A stretch of DNA of 34,838 nucleotides from Oscillospiraceae bacterium (GTDB lineage: Bacteria; Bacillota; Clostridia; Oscillospirales; Ruminococcaceae). Of this stretch, positions 16,325-25,149 are shown piece after piece. The notes under the pieces are model-generated. The model had not been told where the DNA came from and searched no databases. It saw nothing but the letters and a program-made list of their open reading frames with translations. The DNA lies in assembly GCA_009778065.1 (NCBI GenBank), contig WRKM01000028.1:1-34838 (forward strand), in the 5' to 3' direction. How positions within the stretch are numbered: position 1 is the stretch's first letter; each line of letters starts with the position of its first letter. The position numbers and the translations under genes are program-made.

Positions 16325-16362
16325 GACTCTCTCCCCCTTTCGCTATTTTTCCTCTTGTTTTT

Positions 16363-16923
16363 CTAATCCTTATTTTGAGCAGCTTTTTCATTTTCGCCTT
16401 TCTCTGTTTCTTTCAGCTCTTTTTTTCTCTGCGCGTAAGGGACTCCCTTGTTCATCGCTTCAAGCAATGCCCTGCTCGGCGAAAAAAAGAGCCTCACTTT
16501 ACCATGCTTCTCATGGTTTGTGACGATATACCACAGATTCTTATATCCGCAGTCATGTGCCTGTACCGTCACCTGTACGCCGCCGGCTTTGTCCTCGGAG
16601 TATTCACCCCACGCTTCGGCTTTGTCGATTCGGATTGTTATGAGGCGTTTACGTTTTTTTCTGGCGATAATCTTATCAATATCCAACTCATTATTAGTCA
16701 GAATATACTCGTACTCGACAAAAGTACTTTGAAATAAAACCCATGTCAGCCAAATCACTCCCGCACTCATAAACAAAAATATCATCGAAAACGCCGGGAA
16801 TATTCTCAGAAGCGTCACGAAAAACAAACATAAAAGCATACCGAGGATAAAGAACGCAAATCTTTTAATTATATCTCTCGTTTCGGTTTTTTTTACGACA
16901 ATTTGCTCCATAAAGCTGTCCAT
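16363..16923 (-). CDS. Small membrane protein with cytoplasmic PH-like domain (DUF6106-like)
   Basis: 186 residues. The ATG at 16923 follows AGGAGAGG. Two adjacent membrane helices (about residues 20-42 and 46-66) are followed by EYEYILTNNELDIDKIIARK, a pattern of membrane-anchored PH/bPH-like domains and of the clostridial DUF6106 proteins as I remember them; the assignment is tentative. The C-terminal 25 residues are highly charged (Lys/Glu) and probably disordered. It lies 38 bases before the expected start of the DacA-like gene on the same strand, so both may be co-transcribed. Function unknown. Confidence 0.75.
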   Translation of the reverse strand: MDSFMEQIVVKKTETRDIIKRFAFFILGMLLCLFFVTLLRIFPAFSMIFLFMSAGVIWLTWVLFQSTFVEYEYILTNNELDIDKIIARKKRKRLITIRIDKAEAWGEYSEDKAGGVQVTVQAHDCGYKNLWYIVTNHEKHGKVRLFFSPSRALLEAMNKGVPYAQRKKELKETEKGENEKAAQNKD

Positions 16924-17413
16924 ATTGGTACCTCTCCTGATTTTTATTTACTTCATTTGAATTTTCGCATTTAGCCAAAAACAATAATAGTGTGAACTTT
17001 ATTTTAGTTAATATGTGCAAAAATTATTAATTTTTCGGGTCGTATCTTCCCTATTATACCATGTTTCTGCCGAATTTGCAAGCTTTTTGTCAAAAACAAG
17101 AAAAAAAACAGAATATTCACGTCATCTTATTTATTTATTTCCACGGCAATAATGATTATTCGCATTATTTTCCGGGTAATGACGTTATTTTTTTATTAAA
17201 AAAACTTCATGAAACTTTGTATACAAGCATATTTGGAGTCGTTATTCCTTTTTACCGCTCCGACTTTAAAAATCAGGTCATGCGATTATTTTTCGGCTAA
17301 TAAATCACGTCATGCGATTTTTTAGGGCTTTTTCCGAAATTAAATCAGATGATGCGATTTTTCTTCTGTGTTTTCTGTTTTTAAAGATAAAATAAATTTT
17401 TTCGATAAAACTA
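16924..17413. other. AT-rich divergent intergenic region without a convincing gene
   Basis: About 490 bases separate the leftward membrane-protein gene from the rimP promoter. A 79-codon plus-strand frame at 17061-17300 has no ribosome binding site, an odd composition and overlaps the repeats, so it is not called. The main structure is a set of three direct repeats, listed separately. Confidence 0.6.
17270..17363. repeat. Three direct repeats with core ATGCGATT, 32 and 40 bases apart
   Basis: Copies begin at 17270, 17302 and 17342. They read AAATCAGGTCATGCGATT, AAATCACGTCATGCGATT and AAATCAGATGATGCGATT, and each runs on into T-rich sequence. The middle copy is close to an inverted repeat (AAATCAC / GCGATTT). 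Intervals of 32 and 40 bases put copies three and almost four helical turns apart. They sit 50 to 145 bases upstream of the rimP-operon promoter and could be sites for a DNA-binding protein. Confidence 0.7.
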
Positions 17414-17442
17414 TTGACAAACCGGAATTAATATGCTATGCT
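17414..17442 (+). promoter_or_regulatory. Sigma-A promoter of the rimP-nusA-infB operon
   Basis: TTGACA (17414-17419), 17 bases, then TATGCT (17437-17442) with TG-C directly before it as an extended -10. Predicted start near 17449, giving a leader of about 70 bases that contains the hairpin at 17463-17490. Confidence 0.85.
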
Positions 17443-17462
17443 ATTTAAGATGAATAGTAAGC

Positions 17463-17490
17463 TGAAGACCGGTTAACACTCCGGTCTTCA
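17463..17490 (+). promoter_or_regulatory. Hairpin in the rimP leader
   Basis: TGAAGACCGG and CCGGTCTTCA form a perfect 10-base stem with loop TTAACACT. No T-run follows (next bases ACTTCTTG), so it is not a simple terminator. Between it and the rimP ATG there is only an exact tandem AGGGTTTT pair (17500-17515) and no clear Shine-Dalgarno, so the hairpin may affect rimP translation or mRNA stability. Confidence 0.65.
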
Positions 17491-17521
17491 CTTCTTGTAA
17501 GGGTTTTAGGGTTTTCGGATT

Positions 17522-17989
17522 ATGGAAAAAAATAAAAATATTGAAGAAAAGGTGCGGGTTTTAGTCGAGCCGTTACTCCGTGAAGCGGGCTTTGAGCTTT
17601 GGGACGTTTTGTTTGAAAAAGAGGGCGCGATGAATTATCTGCGAATCCTTTTTGACAAAGATTCGGGGATTAACGATGAGGAGTGCGTCCTGATGACCGC
17701 GCCGATTAACGAGCTTATGGATGAGCAGGACTTTATAAAGCATGTCGATATTTTAGATGTCGGCTCGCCGGGCTTAATGCGGAGACTGCGCCGCCCCGAA
17801 CATTTTGAACAAAGCGTGGGAAAGCCCATTCGGCTCATGAAACGCGGTGACGGGGGAAAAATAAATGTTATTTACGGCAGACTGACGTCTTATAACCGCG
17901 AAACGGGGCAAATAACACTCAAAACTGACTCGGAAACTATTACTTCAAGCATAAAAAACTGCATTAAAATTAATTTGGATTTTGAGTAA
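17522..17989 (+). CDS. rimP: Ribosome maturation factor RimP
   Basis: 155 residues, the usual length. RimP helps mature the 30S subunit in the cytoplasm. Seen: an N-terminal alpha/beta domain with GFELWDVLFEKEG and LRILFDKDSGI, the middle segment DILDVGSPGLMRRLRRPEHF that typifies the family (normally EVSSPGLxRPL), and a C-terminal SH3-like domain from about residue 95. The VGSPGL variant has Gly where Ser-Ser is common. It is the first gene of the operon and its frame ends 40 bases before the nusA start. Its ATG lacks a good ribosome binding site, unlike its neighbours. Confidence 0.93.
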   Translation: MEKNKNIEEKVRVLVEPLLREAGFELWDVLFEKEGAMNYLRILFDKDSGINDEECVLMTAPINELMDEQDFIKHVDILDVGSPGLMRRLRRPEHFEQSVGKPIRLMKRGDGGKINVIYGRLTSYNRETGQITLKTDSETITSSIKNCIKINLDFE

Positions 17990-18029
17990 AAATTTCTCTA
18001 TAACTAAAAACCGAAAGGACATGACGGAC

Positions 18030-19091
18030 ATGAACAATACAGAGCTTTTTGACGCGCTTTCCCTCTTAGCTAAGGAAAAAGGTATAGAAACAGACCTTTT
18101 ACTTGAGAAAATTCGCGCCGCGCTTGTAATCGCCATAAAAAGGGATTATCCGAGGAGCGAGAACATTGATTTTGACATAGATATAGCTAAGGGAAAATTC
18201 GACGTCACGATTTCAAAAGAAATCGTGGAGGATGTTGAAGACGAGGCTAACCAAATCACCCTCGAAGAAGCTAAGAAGTACTCAAAGCGTTCTAAGCTCG
18301 GCGGGCAGTGCGTGATTAAGTTAAACACGCGCCATTTCGGAAGAATTGCCGCCCAGACCGCAAAGCAGGTAATCAGGCAAGGGATAAAAGAGGTCGAACG
18401 CGCTCAGCTCGTTGAACAGTGGGGCAGTCTTCAAAACGAAGCAATCTCCGCAAACGTCGTAAAGGTGGAAACCGTTTCGGGCAATGTCACCCTCGAAATC
18501 AACGGAAGCGAAGTCATGCTCTTTAAGAGTGACCAAATACCTGACGAGGAAATAAACCAGGGCGATATTATAAAGGTCTATGTTTCGGGCGTTTCTGCAA
18601 ACGACCGACGCCCTACCCTCAAAATATCGCGTACACATAAAGAACTCGTTAAAAGGCTCTTTGAACTTGAGGTACCGGAAATTTTCGATGGTGTAGTAGA
18701 GGTCAGGGCGGTCAGCCGCGAACCCGGTGCAAGGAGCAAAATGGCTGTGATAAGTAACGACCCTAATGTTGACGCCGTGGGTTCTTGCATAGGTCCTTCG
18801 AGGAGCCGTGTTTCGCGTATTTGTGCCGAGCTGTGCGGCGAGAAAATAGATATAATAACCTATTCGGACGACCCTAAGGAATTTATAAAACAGGCACTCC
18901 GTCCCGCCGACGTTATTGACGTAGATATACCCGATGAAAATGTCCGCGCCTGTGCCGTTACGGTTCCTGATAATCAGTTGTCGCTCGCAATCGGAAATAA
19001 AGGGCAAAACGCAAAGCTTGCGGCTCGTCTGACAGGCTTTAAAATAGATATAAAGCCCGAGAGCGGATTTTTTGAAGCAGTTGACGGTTGA
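18030..19091 (+). CDS. nusA: Transcription termination/antitermination factor NusA
   Basis: 353 residues from the ATG at 18030, ten bases after AAAGGA; the ATG nine bases earlier lies almost on that site. It begins MNNTELFDALSLLAKEKGI as in other NusA proteins. Order: N-terminal RNA-polymerase-binding domain (to about 125), S1 domain (about 130-195), KH1 (about 200-280, with GSCIGPSRSRV) and KH2 (about 285-350, with LAIGNKGQNAKLAARLTG). There are no C-terminal acidic repeats, as expected for Firmicutes. It binds RNA polymerase and nascent RNA to control pausing and termination. Confidence 0.96.
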   Translation: MNNTELFDALSLLAKEKGIETDLLLEKIRAALVIAIKRDYPRSENIDFDIDIAKGKFDVTISKEIVEDVEDEANQITLEEAKKYSKRSKLGGQCVIKLNTRHFGRIAAQTAKQVIRQGIKEVERAQLVEQWGSLQNEAISANVVKVETVSGNVTLEINGSEVMLFKSDQIPDEEINQGDIIKVYVSGVSANDRRPTLKISRTHKELVKRLFELEVPEIFDGVVEVRAVSREPGARSKMAVISNDPNVDAVGSCIGPSRSRVSRICAELCGEKIDIITYSDDPKEFIKQALRPADVIDVDIPDENVRACAVTVPDNQLSLAIGNKGQNAKLAARLTGFKIDIKPESGFFEAVDG

Positions 19092-19135
19092 TAATCCGCT
19101 TATCATTACGCGCCGTAATAATCACGGAGAATGAA

Positions 19136-19399
19136 ATGAACGAACGAAAAACTCCTATTCGTAAATGCGTAGGCTGTACCGAACAATCGGGTAAAAAGGA
19201 ACTAATCCGCATCGTAAGGGCTAAGGACGGAGAAATATCCTTAGATTTTACAGGTAAAAAATCAGGACGCGGGGCTTATATGTGTAAAGACGCCGCCTGT
19301 TTGGCAAAAGCGCGGAAAAAGAAAAGTCTCGAACGCGCTTTAAAGCACGAAATCCCTGTAGAAATTTACGATAATTTAGAAGCGGAGATGAATCATTGA
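19136..19399 (+). CDS. ylxR: YlxR/RnpM family RNA-binding protein
   Basis: 87 residues from the ATG at 19136 after GGAG. RKCVGCTEQSGKKELIRIVR at the N-terminus, GKKSGRGAYMC in the middle and the basic KARKKKSLERALK helix are the DUF448/YlxR signature. The family protein RnpM has been reported to bind RNase P RNA and modulate tRNA processing; that is family knowledge, not visible here. It keeps the canonical place between nusA and the L7Ae-like gene, which overlaps its stop codon. Confidence 0.93.
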   Translation: MNERKTPIRKCVGCTEQSGKKELIRIVRAKDGEISLDFTGKKSGRGAYMCKDAACLAKARKKKSLERALKHEIPVEIYDNLEAEMNH

Positions 19400-19689
19400 A
19401 AAACTTCTTACAGAATTTAGGGCTGTGCAGAAAAGCCGGCGTTTTGGAAATAGGCTTCGATGCGACTATAGAATCTGTTAAAAAGGGTAAAGCTGTCGGT
19501 GTTCTTATCGCCTGCGACATTTCCGCTAAAACGCTCAAGGAAGTGACGTTTCACGCAGAGAAATTTAAGGTTGAAATCTTTCCCGTACATGCCGATATGC
19601 AAATGATTAAAAGCATATTAGGCAAACCTGCGGGGGTTATTGCCGTAACAGACCGTGGTCTGTTACAATTAATGGTGAATAAGAAATAA
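19396..19689 (+). CDS. ylxQ: L7Ae/L30e-type RNA-binding protein YlxQ
   Basis: 97 residues starting at TTG (19396), which overlaps the stop of the previous gene as TTGA; GGAG lies eight bases upstream. LGLCRKAGVLEIGFDATIES and VGVLIACDISAKTLKEV match the L7Ae/L30e/Gadd45 fold that binds kink-turn RNA. AGVIAVTDRGLLQLM near the end matches the GVxAVxDxGLA segment of YlxQ. Likely ribosome-associated and translationally coupled with ylxR. Confidence 0.92.
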   Translation: MKNFLQNLGLCRKAGVLEIGFDATIESVKKGKAVGVLIACDISAKTLKEVTFHAEKFKVEIFPVHADMQMIKSILGKPAGVIAVTDRGLLQLMVNKK

Positions 19690-19737
19690 CGGGTAAATAA
19701 TTGTTCATTATTAAATATTATTCTTGGGGGAAAATGA

Positions 19738-22245
19738 ATGGAATCAACAAAATACAAATTAAAGGATGCTTCGAAGCATTTGAATATCACGGCGCAGGAA
19801 ATAACCGATATTCTCAAGAAATTTCTCGACGTCGAGAAAAAGCCGTCAGGAATTCCTCTTTCTGCTTTAGAGTTTGACGTGCTTTTAGAGAGCGTTTCGC
19901 AAAAGAACGAGGTTTCGGATTTTAATGCGTTTTTTGCCATGCGTAAAAAAGCCCTGCCTAAAACCCCCGCGGCTAAGGCTCCTACGGCTAAAAAACCCGC
20001 CGCTAAACCCGTCGTTAAACCCACCGTTAAACCTGCCGATAAACCTGCGGCGGTAAAAACGCCTCCTGCTAAAGCACCTCGACCCACCCCTGCACGTCCG
20101 CCTTCTGTGAAGCCCGTTCAGCCCCCGCCCACCCCGAAAAAAGATAAACCGAAAATCGCTCCGCGACCCATGAAAGCCGCGGTTGATATAAGTAAACTTA
20201 AGGTCAATGAACCGCCGAAGGCAAAGCAGAAAGGCGAAGCCGTTCAGCGCGGTGAACAGGTCACAAAAAGGGTTGACACTCGCGGAAGCTACGTTGAGCT
20301 TGATAAATACAATGAACGCTATGAGAAAATCGCTCCGCAAGGCGGTTTCGGCGGCAAGGGCGGAAAATCAGGCGATTTCAGAAACAAGCAGAAAATAAAT
20401 CAAAAGTCACAACAGCATAAAAAACAGCAATTCCGAACCCGTGAAACCGAAGCTCAAAAGCTCAAAAGGCTTGAGCTTGAACGTGCGCGTAAACAACAGC
20501 TAAAGGTTCTTATTCCCGATGAAATAAATGTCGGGGAATTAGCGGCGAGACTAAAGGTCACATCCTCCGTTGTTATAAAGAAGCTGTTTCATTTAGGCGA
20601 AATGGTGAATATAAACCAATCTGTAGATTTTGACACCGCCGCACTCGTAGCGGAAGAACTCGGCGCGAAGGTCGAGAAAGAAATAATTGTCACTATCGAA
20701 GAGCGTCTTTTTGAAGAAATAGAGGATACCGACGAAAATCTGCAAACACGTTCTCCCGTTGTCGTTGTTATGGGTCACGTTGACCACGGTAAGACGTCAC
20801 TGCTTGACAGAATCCGTAACGCCGACGTTGTTTCCGGAGAAGCGGGCGGGATTACCCAACATATCGGTGCATACAGGGTTAAAGCGGGCGGAAAGGATAT
20901 AACCTTCCTCGATACGCCCGGGCATGAGGCATTCACGGCTATGAGAGCGAGGGGTGCGGGTGTTACAGATATTGCTATCCTTGTAGTCGCCGCCGATGAC
21001 GGGATTATGCCGCAGACGGTAGAAGCGATTAACCATGCAAAAGCCGCGGGCGTTAATATAATTGTGGCGATTAATAAAATCGACAAAGAAGCCGCAAACC
21101 CCGACAGAATCAAGCAAGAGCTTACAGAACACGGTCTTGTCATTGAAGAATGGGGCGGCGATGTAATCTGCGTTCCCGTTTCAGCCAAAAAAGGCACTAA
21201 TATAGGTCAGCTTCTCGAAATGATTAACCTCACCGCCGATGTTATGGAACTCCGTGCGAACCCCGAAAGACAGGCAGTAGGGACGGTTATAGAAGCCTTC
21301 TTAGACAAAGGACGCGGTCCTATTGCGACAGTTTTGGTACAAAAAGGTACGCTTCATACAGGCGATACGCTTATAGCGGGTACGGCTGTCGGACGGGTAC
21401 GTGTAATGCGCGATGATAAGGGTAAAGTAATAAAAGAAGCCGGACCGAGCGTACCCGTAGAAATTATGGGTCTCGCAGAAGTACCGAATGCAGGCGACAA
21501 TTTTGCGGTAGTAGCCGATGAGAAATTAGCGCGTGAACTCGTCGACAAGCGTAAGCATGAAGCAAAAGAAGAGAAATTCAACCTCTATCAAAAAGTCACC
21601 CTCGACAACCTCTTCTCGCACATTGAGGATGGTACCGTTAAAGAGCTTCCGCTAATTGTTAAAGCGGACGTTCACGGCTCGGTCGAAGCGGTGAAACAAT
21701 CGCTCGAAAAACTATCGAACAAAGATGTTCGCGTAAAAGTTATTCACGGAGCGGTCGGAGCGGTAAACGAAAGCGACGTTATGTTGGCGAGTGCGTCGGG
21801 TGCGATTATCATAGGCTTTAACGTGCGTCCTCACCCCGCCGCATCTGAAAGCGCGGGACGTGACAGCGTAGAAATAAGAACCTACAGGATTATTTACGAT
21901 GCGATTGAAGAAGTCGAAACCGCTATGAAAGGTATGCTCGCGCCTAAGTTCAGAGAAATTGAACAGGCGAGAATCGAGGTCAGAAACGTCTTTAAGATTA
22001 CGGGTACGGGTGTCGTCGCAGGTTGTTATGTTACAGACGGAAAGGTCACACGTAACAACGAAATAAGAGTGGTACGCGACGGCATAGTGGTAAATGTCGA
22101 TAAAATTGACAGCTTGCGCCGTTTTAAAGACGATGTAAAAGAGGTCGCACAAGGTTATGAATGTGGTATAAGTCTTCAGCACTTCAGCGATATAAAAGAA
22201 GGCGATGTTTTTGAAGCGTTCACAGTTGAAGAATATAAAGAGTAA
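19738..22245 (+). CDS. infB: Translation initiation factor IF-2
   Basis: 835 residues. GGGGG lies eight bases before the ATG at 19738; an ATG four bases earlier is out of frame. Residues 1-60 are an IF2-N-like segment, about 70-255 a Lys/Ala/Pro- and Gly/Gln-rich flexible region, and a second IF2-N domain lies at about 258-310. The GTPase core has GHVDHGKT (346-353), [12 protein letters not shown] and SAKKG. Domains II, III and the C-terminal fMet-tRNA-binding part follow ([15 protein letters not shown]). It places initiator tRNA on the 30S subunit and drives subunit joining. Confidence 0.98.
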   Translation: MESTKYKLKDASKHLNITAQEITDILKKFLDVEKKPSGIPLSALEFDVLLESVSQKNEVSDFNAFFAMRKKALPKTPAAKAPTAKKPAAKPVVKPTVKPADKPAAVKTPPAKAPRPTPARPPSVKPVQPPPTPKKDKPKIAPRPMKAAVDISKLKVNEPPKAKQKGEAVQRGEQVTKRVDTRGSYVELDKYNERYEKIAPQGGFGGKGGKSGDFRNKQKINQKSQQHKKQQFRTRETEAQKLKRLELERARKQQLKVLIPDEINVGELAARLKVTSSVVIKKLFHLGEMVNINQSVDFDTAALVAEELGAKVEKEIIVTIEERLFEEIEDTDENLQTRSPVVVVMGHVDHGKTSLLDRIRNADVVSGEAGGITQHIGAYRVKAGGKDITFLDTPGHEAFTAMRARGAGVTDIAILVVAADDGIMPQTVEAINHAKAAGVNIIVAINKIDKEAANPDRIKQELTEHGLVIEEWGGDVICVPVSAKKGTNIGQLLEMINLTADVMELRANPERQAVGTVIEAFLDKGRGPIATVLVQKGTLHTGDTLIAGTAVGRVRVMRDDKGKVIKEAGPSVPVEIMGLAEVPNAGDNFAVVADEKLARELVDKRKHEAKEEKFNLYQKVTLDNLFSHIEDGTVKELPLIVKADVHGSVEAVKQSLEKLSNKDVRVKVIHGAVGAVNESDVMLASASGAIIIGFNVRPHPAASESAGRDSVEIRTYRIIYDAIEEVETAMKGMLAPKFREIEQARIEVRNVFKITGTGVVAGCYVTDGKVTRNNEIRVVRDGIVVNVDKIDSLRRFKDDVKEVAQGYECGISLQHFSDIKEGDVFEAFTVEEYKE

Positions 22246-22265
22246 TTAAAACTTTAGGAGTATTT

Positions 22266-22841
22266 ATGGTAAAACAATCTACACTGCATATAACTATATC
22301 GGGGCTTTTAATCGCGTTTGGAATCGTTATCCCTATGTTTTCACCGTTTAGAATAATGCTTGAACCGGCGGCTTCGTATACATTGGCAAGTCATGTACCT
22401 GTTTTTATCGCTATGTTTATTTCGCCATTTTCGGCAATCGCAGTGGCGGCAGGTACTACTATCGGGTTCGCACTCGGTCCTTATACTCCTGTCGTTGTAT
22501 TCAGAGCGGCGAGCCATGTGGTGTTTGCGGCTCTGGGTGCACTCTACTGGCAGAGCATATGCAGAGCAGGGCTAAGTGCCGCTAAGGTTCGTGTGTTTTC
22601 ACTTGCGGTCGCTCTGACACATGCCGTCAGTGAACTTATTGTTGTCAGTATATTTTATTTTCTCATCGGTATGGGCGACGAGTTTTATCAAAAAGGATTT
22701 TTATTTTCCGTTGTATTGTTAGTCGGACTCGGGACAATCATACACAGCATGATTGATTTTGAGATAGCATACGCTGTCAAAAAGATTAAAGGCTTCGATT
22801 ACTTAACAATGGCAAACAAGAAAATAAAGCACGAGGATTAA
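22266..22841 (+). CDS. ECF transporter S component, possibly for niacin (NiaX-like)
   Basis: 191 residues with AGGAG before the ATG. About six membrane helices. The N-terminus LHITISGLLIAFGIVIPMFS followed by MLEPAASYTLASHVPVFIAM and FRAASHVVFAALGALY matches the substrate-binding S components of energy-coupling-factor vitamin transporters, and among those I recall it looks closest to NiaX (niacin). The substrate is inferred and other vitamins are possible. An S component needs shared EcfA, EcfA' and EcfT subunits encoded elsewhere. Its place between infB and rbfA, with tight spacing on both sides, is unusual: those two genes are normally adjacent or separated only by small translation genes. 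Confidence 0.75.
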   Translation: MVKQSTLHITISGLLIAFGIVIPMFSPFRIMLEPAASYTLASHVPVFIAMFISPFSAIAVAAGTTIGFALGPYTPVVVFRAASHVVFAALGALYWQSICRAGLSAAKVRVFSLAVALTHAVSELIVVSIFYFLIGMGDEFYQKGFLFSVVLLVGLGTIIHSMIDFEIAYAVKKIKGFDYLTMANKKIKHED

Positions 22842-22846
22842 TAAAA

Positions 22847-23215
22847 ATGCCACACAACACTCGGCGAGTATCTGAAGATATAAAACGCGAAATATCCGCT
22901 TCTATGCGTGATTTGGGGGATGAACGCCTTGACGGCGGTCTTGCCTCTGTTTCCCGCTGTGAGGTGAGTAATGACTTATCGCACTGTAAAATATACATCA
23001 GCGCACACGGCGGTGAGGAAAAAACAAAAGAAATCGTCGGCGTTTTACAGGGTGCGGCGGGCTTCTTTAAAAAGCGTATTAACGGCAGAATAAAAATGCG
23101 TAAAATACCTGAGCTTAAATTCATCCCCGATAACACATTAGATTATTATGACAGGATAACCGATATACTCGACAGCACTAAAAGAGGCGGTATAGAAAAT
23201 GTCACAGGAGATTAA
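22847..23215 (+). CDS. rbfA: Ribosome-binding factor A
   Basis: 122 residues. TRRVSEDIKREISASMRDL at the start, VSRCEVSNDLSHCKIYIS in the middle and KIPELKFIPDNTLDYYDRI at the end are the RbfA pattern, a single KH-like domain. It acts in late 30S maturation and cold adaptation. Its end overlaps the next gene by 17 bases, and its start lies five bases after the S-component gene. Confidence 0.95.
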   Translation: MPHNTRRVSEDIKREISASMRDLGDERLDGGLASVSRCEVSNDLSHCKIYISAHGGEEKTKEIVGVLQGAAGFFKKRINGRIKMRKIPELKFIPDNTLDYYDRITDILDSTKRGGIENVTGD

Positions 23216-24161
23216 CTTAAAACAAACGGCAGAGTTGTTACAAAAAAAAGACGATTTTGCCGTAATTTGTCATGCTTCACCCGACGGCGACACTCTCGGC
23301 GGTGTTTACGCTCTTTGCGGAGCTTTGCAAAAAATGCAAAAACGCGCAAAAGTCGTCCTGCCGGATGCGGCTTCGACCCGCTTTAATTACTTAAAGGACG
23401 CCGCGGTGCCGCAAGAGTTTGATGAAAAATTTACGATTACCGTAGATGTTGCGGATTCGGTTTTGCTCGGCTCCTCGGAAAAAGACTATAAAGACCGCAT
23501 ATCGTTATGTATCGACCATCATGTTTCAAACACAAGGTACGCAGATAATTTATTACTTGACAGTGATGCGGCGGCGGCGTGTGAGGTTGTTTACATGCTG
23601 ATAAAAGAACTTTCGGAGCTTCACGGTAAGGATATAATGACGAAAGAAATCGCCGCTTGTCTTTATACGGGTATTTCTACGGATACGGGTTGCTTCAGAT
23701 TTTCAAATACGACCGCAAATACCCATAGAATAACGGCAGAGCTTATGGAATACAGCTTTGATTGTGCCGGGCTTAATTATCTGCTTTTTGACATGCGAAC
23801 CAAAGAGCGGGTAGAGCTTGAAAGACAGGCTCTCGAAGGTATAGAGTTTGCATTTGACGGAAAGTGTGCCGTTATTACCCTCACAAAAGAAATGCTCGAT
23901 AACGCCGATGACGAAGACGTAAACGCTATAGGCTCACTACCCAGACAGATTGACGGCGTGGAGGCGGGCGTTACGTTTAAGGAGCGTAAAAAAGACGAAT
24001 GGAAGGTTTCGATTCGTACTAAAAATTATATTGATGCACGGCAGATATGCGCACAGTTCGGAGGAGGAGGGCATCAACGGGCTGCGGGTTGTCGGATTAA
24101 AGGCTCCCTTTCGGAGTGTAAAGAAAGATTATTAAAAGTACTTGGGTTAAGTATACGTTAA
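23199..24161 (+). CDS. nrnA: DHH/DHHA1 phosphoesterase NrnA (nanoRNase / pAp phosphatase)
   Basis: 320 residues, typical for NrnA. HASPDGDTLGG (His25, Asp29, Asp31) is the first metal-binding motif, IDHHVSN the DHH motif, GISTDTGCFRF the next metal site and GGGGHQRAAGC the DHHA1 substrate-binding motif near the C-terminus. The enzyme degrades 2-5 nucleotide RNA fragments and dephosphorylates pAp in the cytoplasm. Its position between rbfA and truB is the usual Firmicutes order. It starts inside the end of rbfA, so the two are coupled. Confidence 0.95.
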   Translation: MSQEINLKQTAELLQKKDDFAVICHASPDGDTLGGVYALCGALQKMQKRAKVVLPDAASTRFNYLKDAAVPQEFDEKFTITVDVADSVLLGSSEKDYKDRISLCIDHHVSNTRYADNLLLDSDAAAACEVVYMLIKELSELHGKDIMTKEIAACLYTGISTDTGCFRFSNTTANTHRITAELMEYSFDCAGLNYLLFDMRTKERVELERQALEGIEFAFDGKCAVITLTKEMLDNADDEDVNAIGSLPRQIDGVEAGVTFKERKKDEWKVSIRTKNYIDARQICAQFGGGGHQRAAGCRIKGSLSECKERLLKVLGLSIR

Positions 24162-24177
24162 TAAATAGGGGTGTCTA

Positions 24178-25149
24178 ATGGATGGCATAATTTGTATTTA
24201 TAAACCCCGTGATTATACGTCTTTCGATGTTGTGGCTATAATACGTAAACTCTTTAAGACCGCAAAAGTCGGACACGGCGGCACGCTTGACCCCTTGGCG
24301 GAGGGTGTTTTACCCATTTTCCTCGGTAATGCTACCCGGGCTGTCGATTTTCAGCCTGTAAACGACAAGGAATATGTAGCGGGCTTTCGTTTTGGTTTAA
24401 CCACCGACACACAGGATATAACGGGGCAGGTAACATCCTGTAGCGGTGAATATGTATCACGGAATAAGATGATTTTTGTAGAACGCCGTACAGGCGAAAT
24501 ACAACAAGTCCCACCCATGTATTCGGCAGTTAAAGTAGACGGAAAACGGCTCTACGAACTTGCGCGAAACGGTGTTGAAGTCGAACGTAAACCTCGGACA
24601 GTGACCATACACAGCATTAAAGTCGAGCAGTATGCCGATAATGAAGGTATAATGCGGGTCCATTGCTCAAAGGGTACGTATATAAGAACCCTTATACACG
24701 ATATAGGGCAGGATTTCGGTGCGGGTGCGATTATGACCTCGCTCGTCCGCACAAAGTCGGGAGTATTTACGCTTGACGATTGTTTTTATATAGACGAACT
24801 TCGTAAACGGGTCAATGACGACGGTACGGAGAGTTTACGAAGACTTTTGAGACCTATGGACGAGCTTTTCGCAAGCTATCCGAGAGCGAACCTCGATGAC
24901 ACCCAGACCGCTCTCTTTAAAAACGGCGCGAAGCTCGCCGCTGACAGAATCAGACTTGAGCGGATTTACAGCGGCACATATACGGTATACGGATTTGATA
25001 AAACATTGCTCGCTTTAGCGCAAATATCCGAAGACCATTCGCTTAAGATAGTTCAGAGGTTCGGGGCGGCGGGAATTACAGACGATTTCGGTCCTTATCG
25101 ACCAACCTTGAATATTACCGAAGAGGAGAGCGGTGAATTTGGCGATTAA
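24178..25149 (+). CDS. truB: tRNA pseudouridine-55 synthase TruB
   Basis: 323 residues. GHGGTLDPLAEGVLPI carries the catalytic Asp38. Other TruB signatures are QVPPMYSAVKVDGKRLYELA and SKGTYIRTLIHDIG. It converts U55 of the tRNA T-arm to pseudouridine. AGGGGTG lies just before the ATG. The last 17 bases are shared with ribF. The C-terminal extension beyond the catalytic fold (from about 220) is of normal length for the group. Confidence 0.96.
   Translation: MDGIICIYKPRDYTSFDVVAIIRKLFKTAKVGHGGTLDPLAEGVLPIFLGNATRAVDFQPVNDKEYVAGFRFGLTTDTQDITGQVTSCSGEYVSRNKMIFVERRTGEIQQVPPMYSAVKVDGKRLYELARNGVEVERKPRTVTIHSIKVEQYADNEGIMRVHCSKGTYIRTLIHDIGQDFGAGAIMTSLVRTKSGVFTLDDCFYIDELRKRVNDDGTESLRRLLRPMDELFASYPRANLDDTQTALFKNGAKLAADRIRLERIYSGTYTVYGFDKTLLALAQISEDHSLKIVQRFGAAGITDDFGPYRPTLNITEEESGEFGD

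Noticed and set aside
17061-17300. 79-codon plus-strand frame in the spacer before rimP
   Set aside because: No ribosome binding site, low-complexity Phe/Lys/Asn-rich product, overlaps the direct repeats; more likely chance in AT-rich DNA.
17463-17490. Rho-independent terminator in the rimP leader
   Set aside because: A good stem but no T-run after it, and it lies between a strong promoter and rimP.
19551-20340. Minus-strand frames opposite the infB N-terminal region
   Set aside because: Shadow of the Lys/Ala/Pro-rich repeat part of IF-2; no ribosome binding site or family likeness.
24600-24660. Second sigma-28-like site (GCCGATAA) inside truB
   Set aside because: Spacing to the nearest TAAA is 12 bases instead of 15, it is intragenic, and no gene starts nearby.
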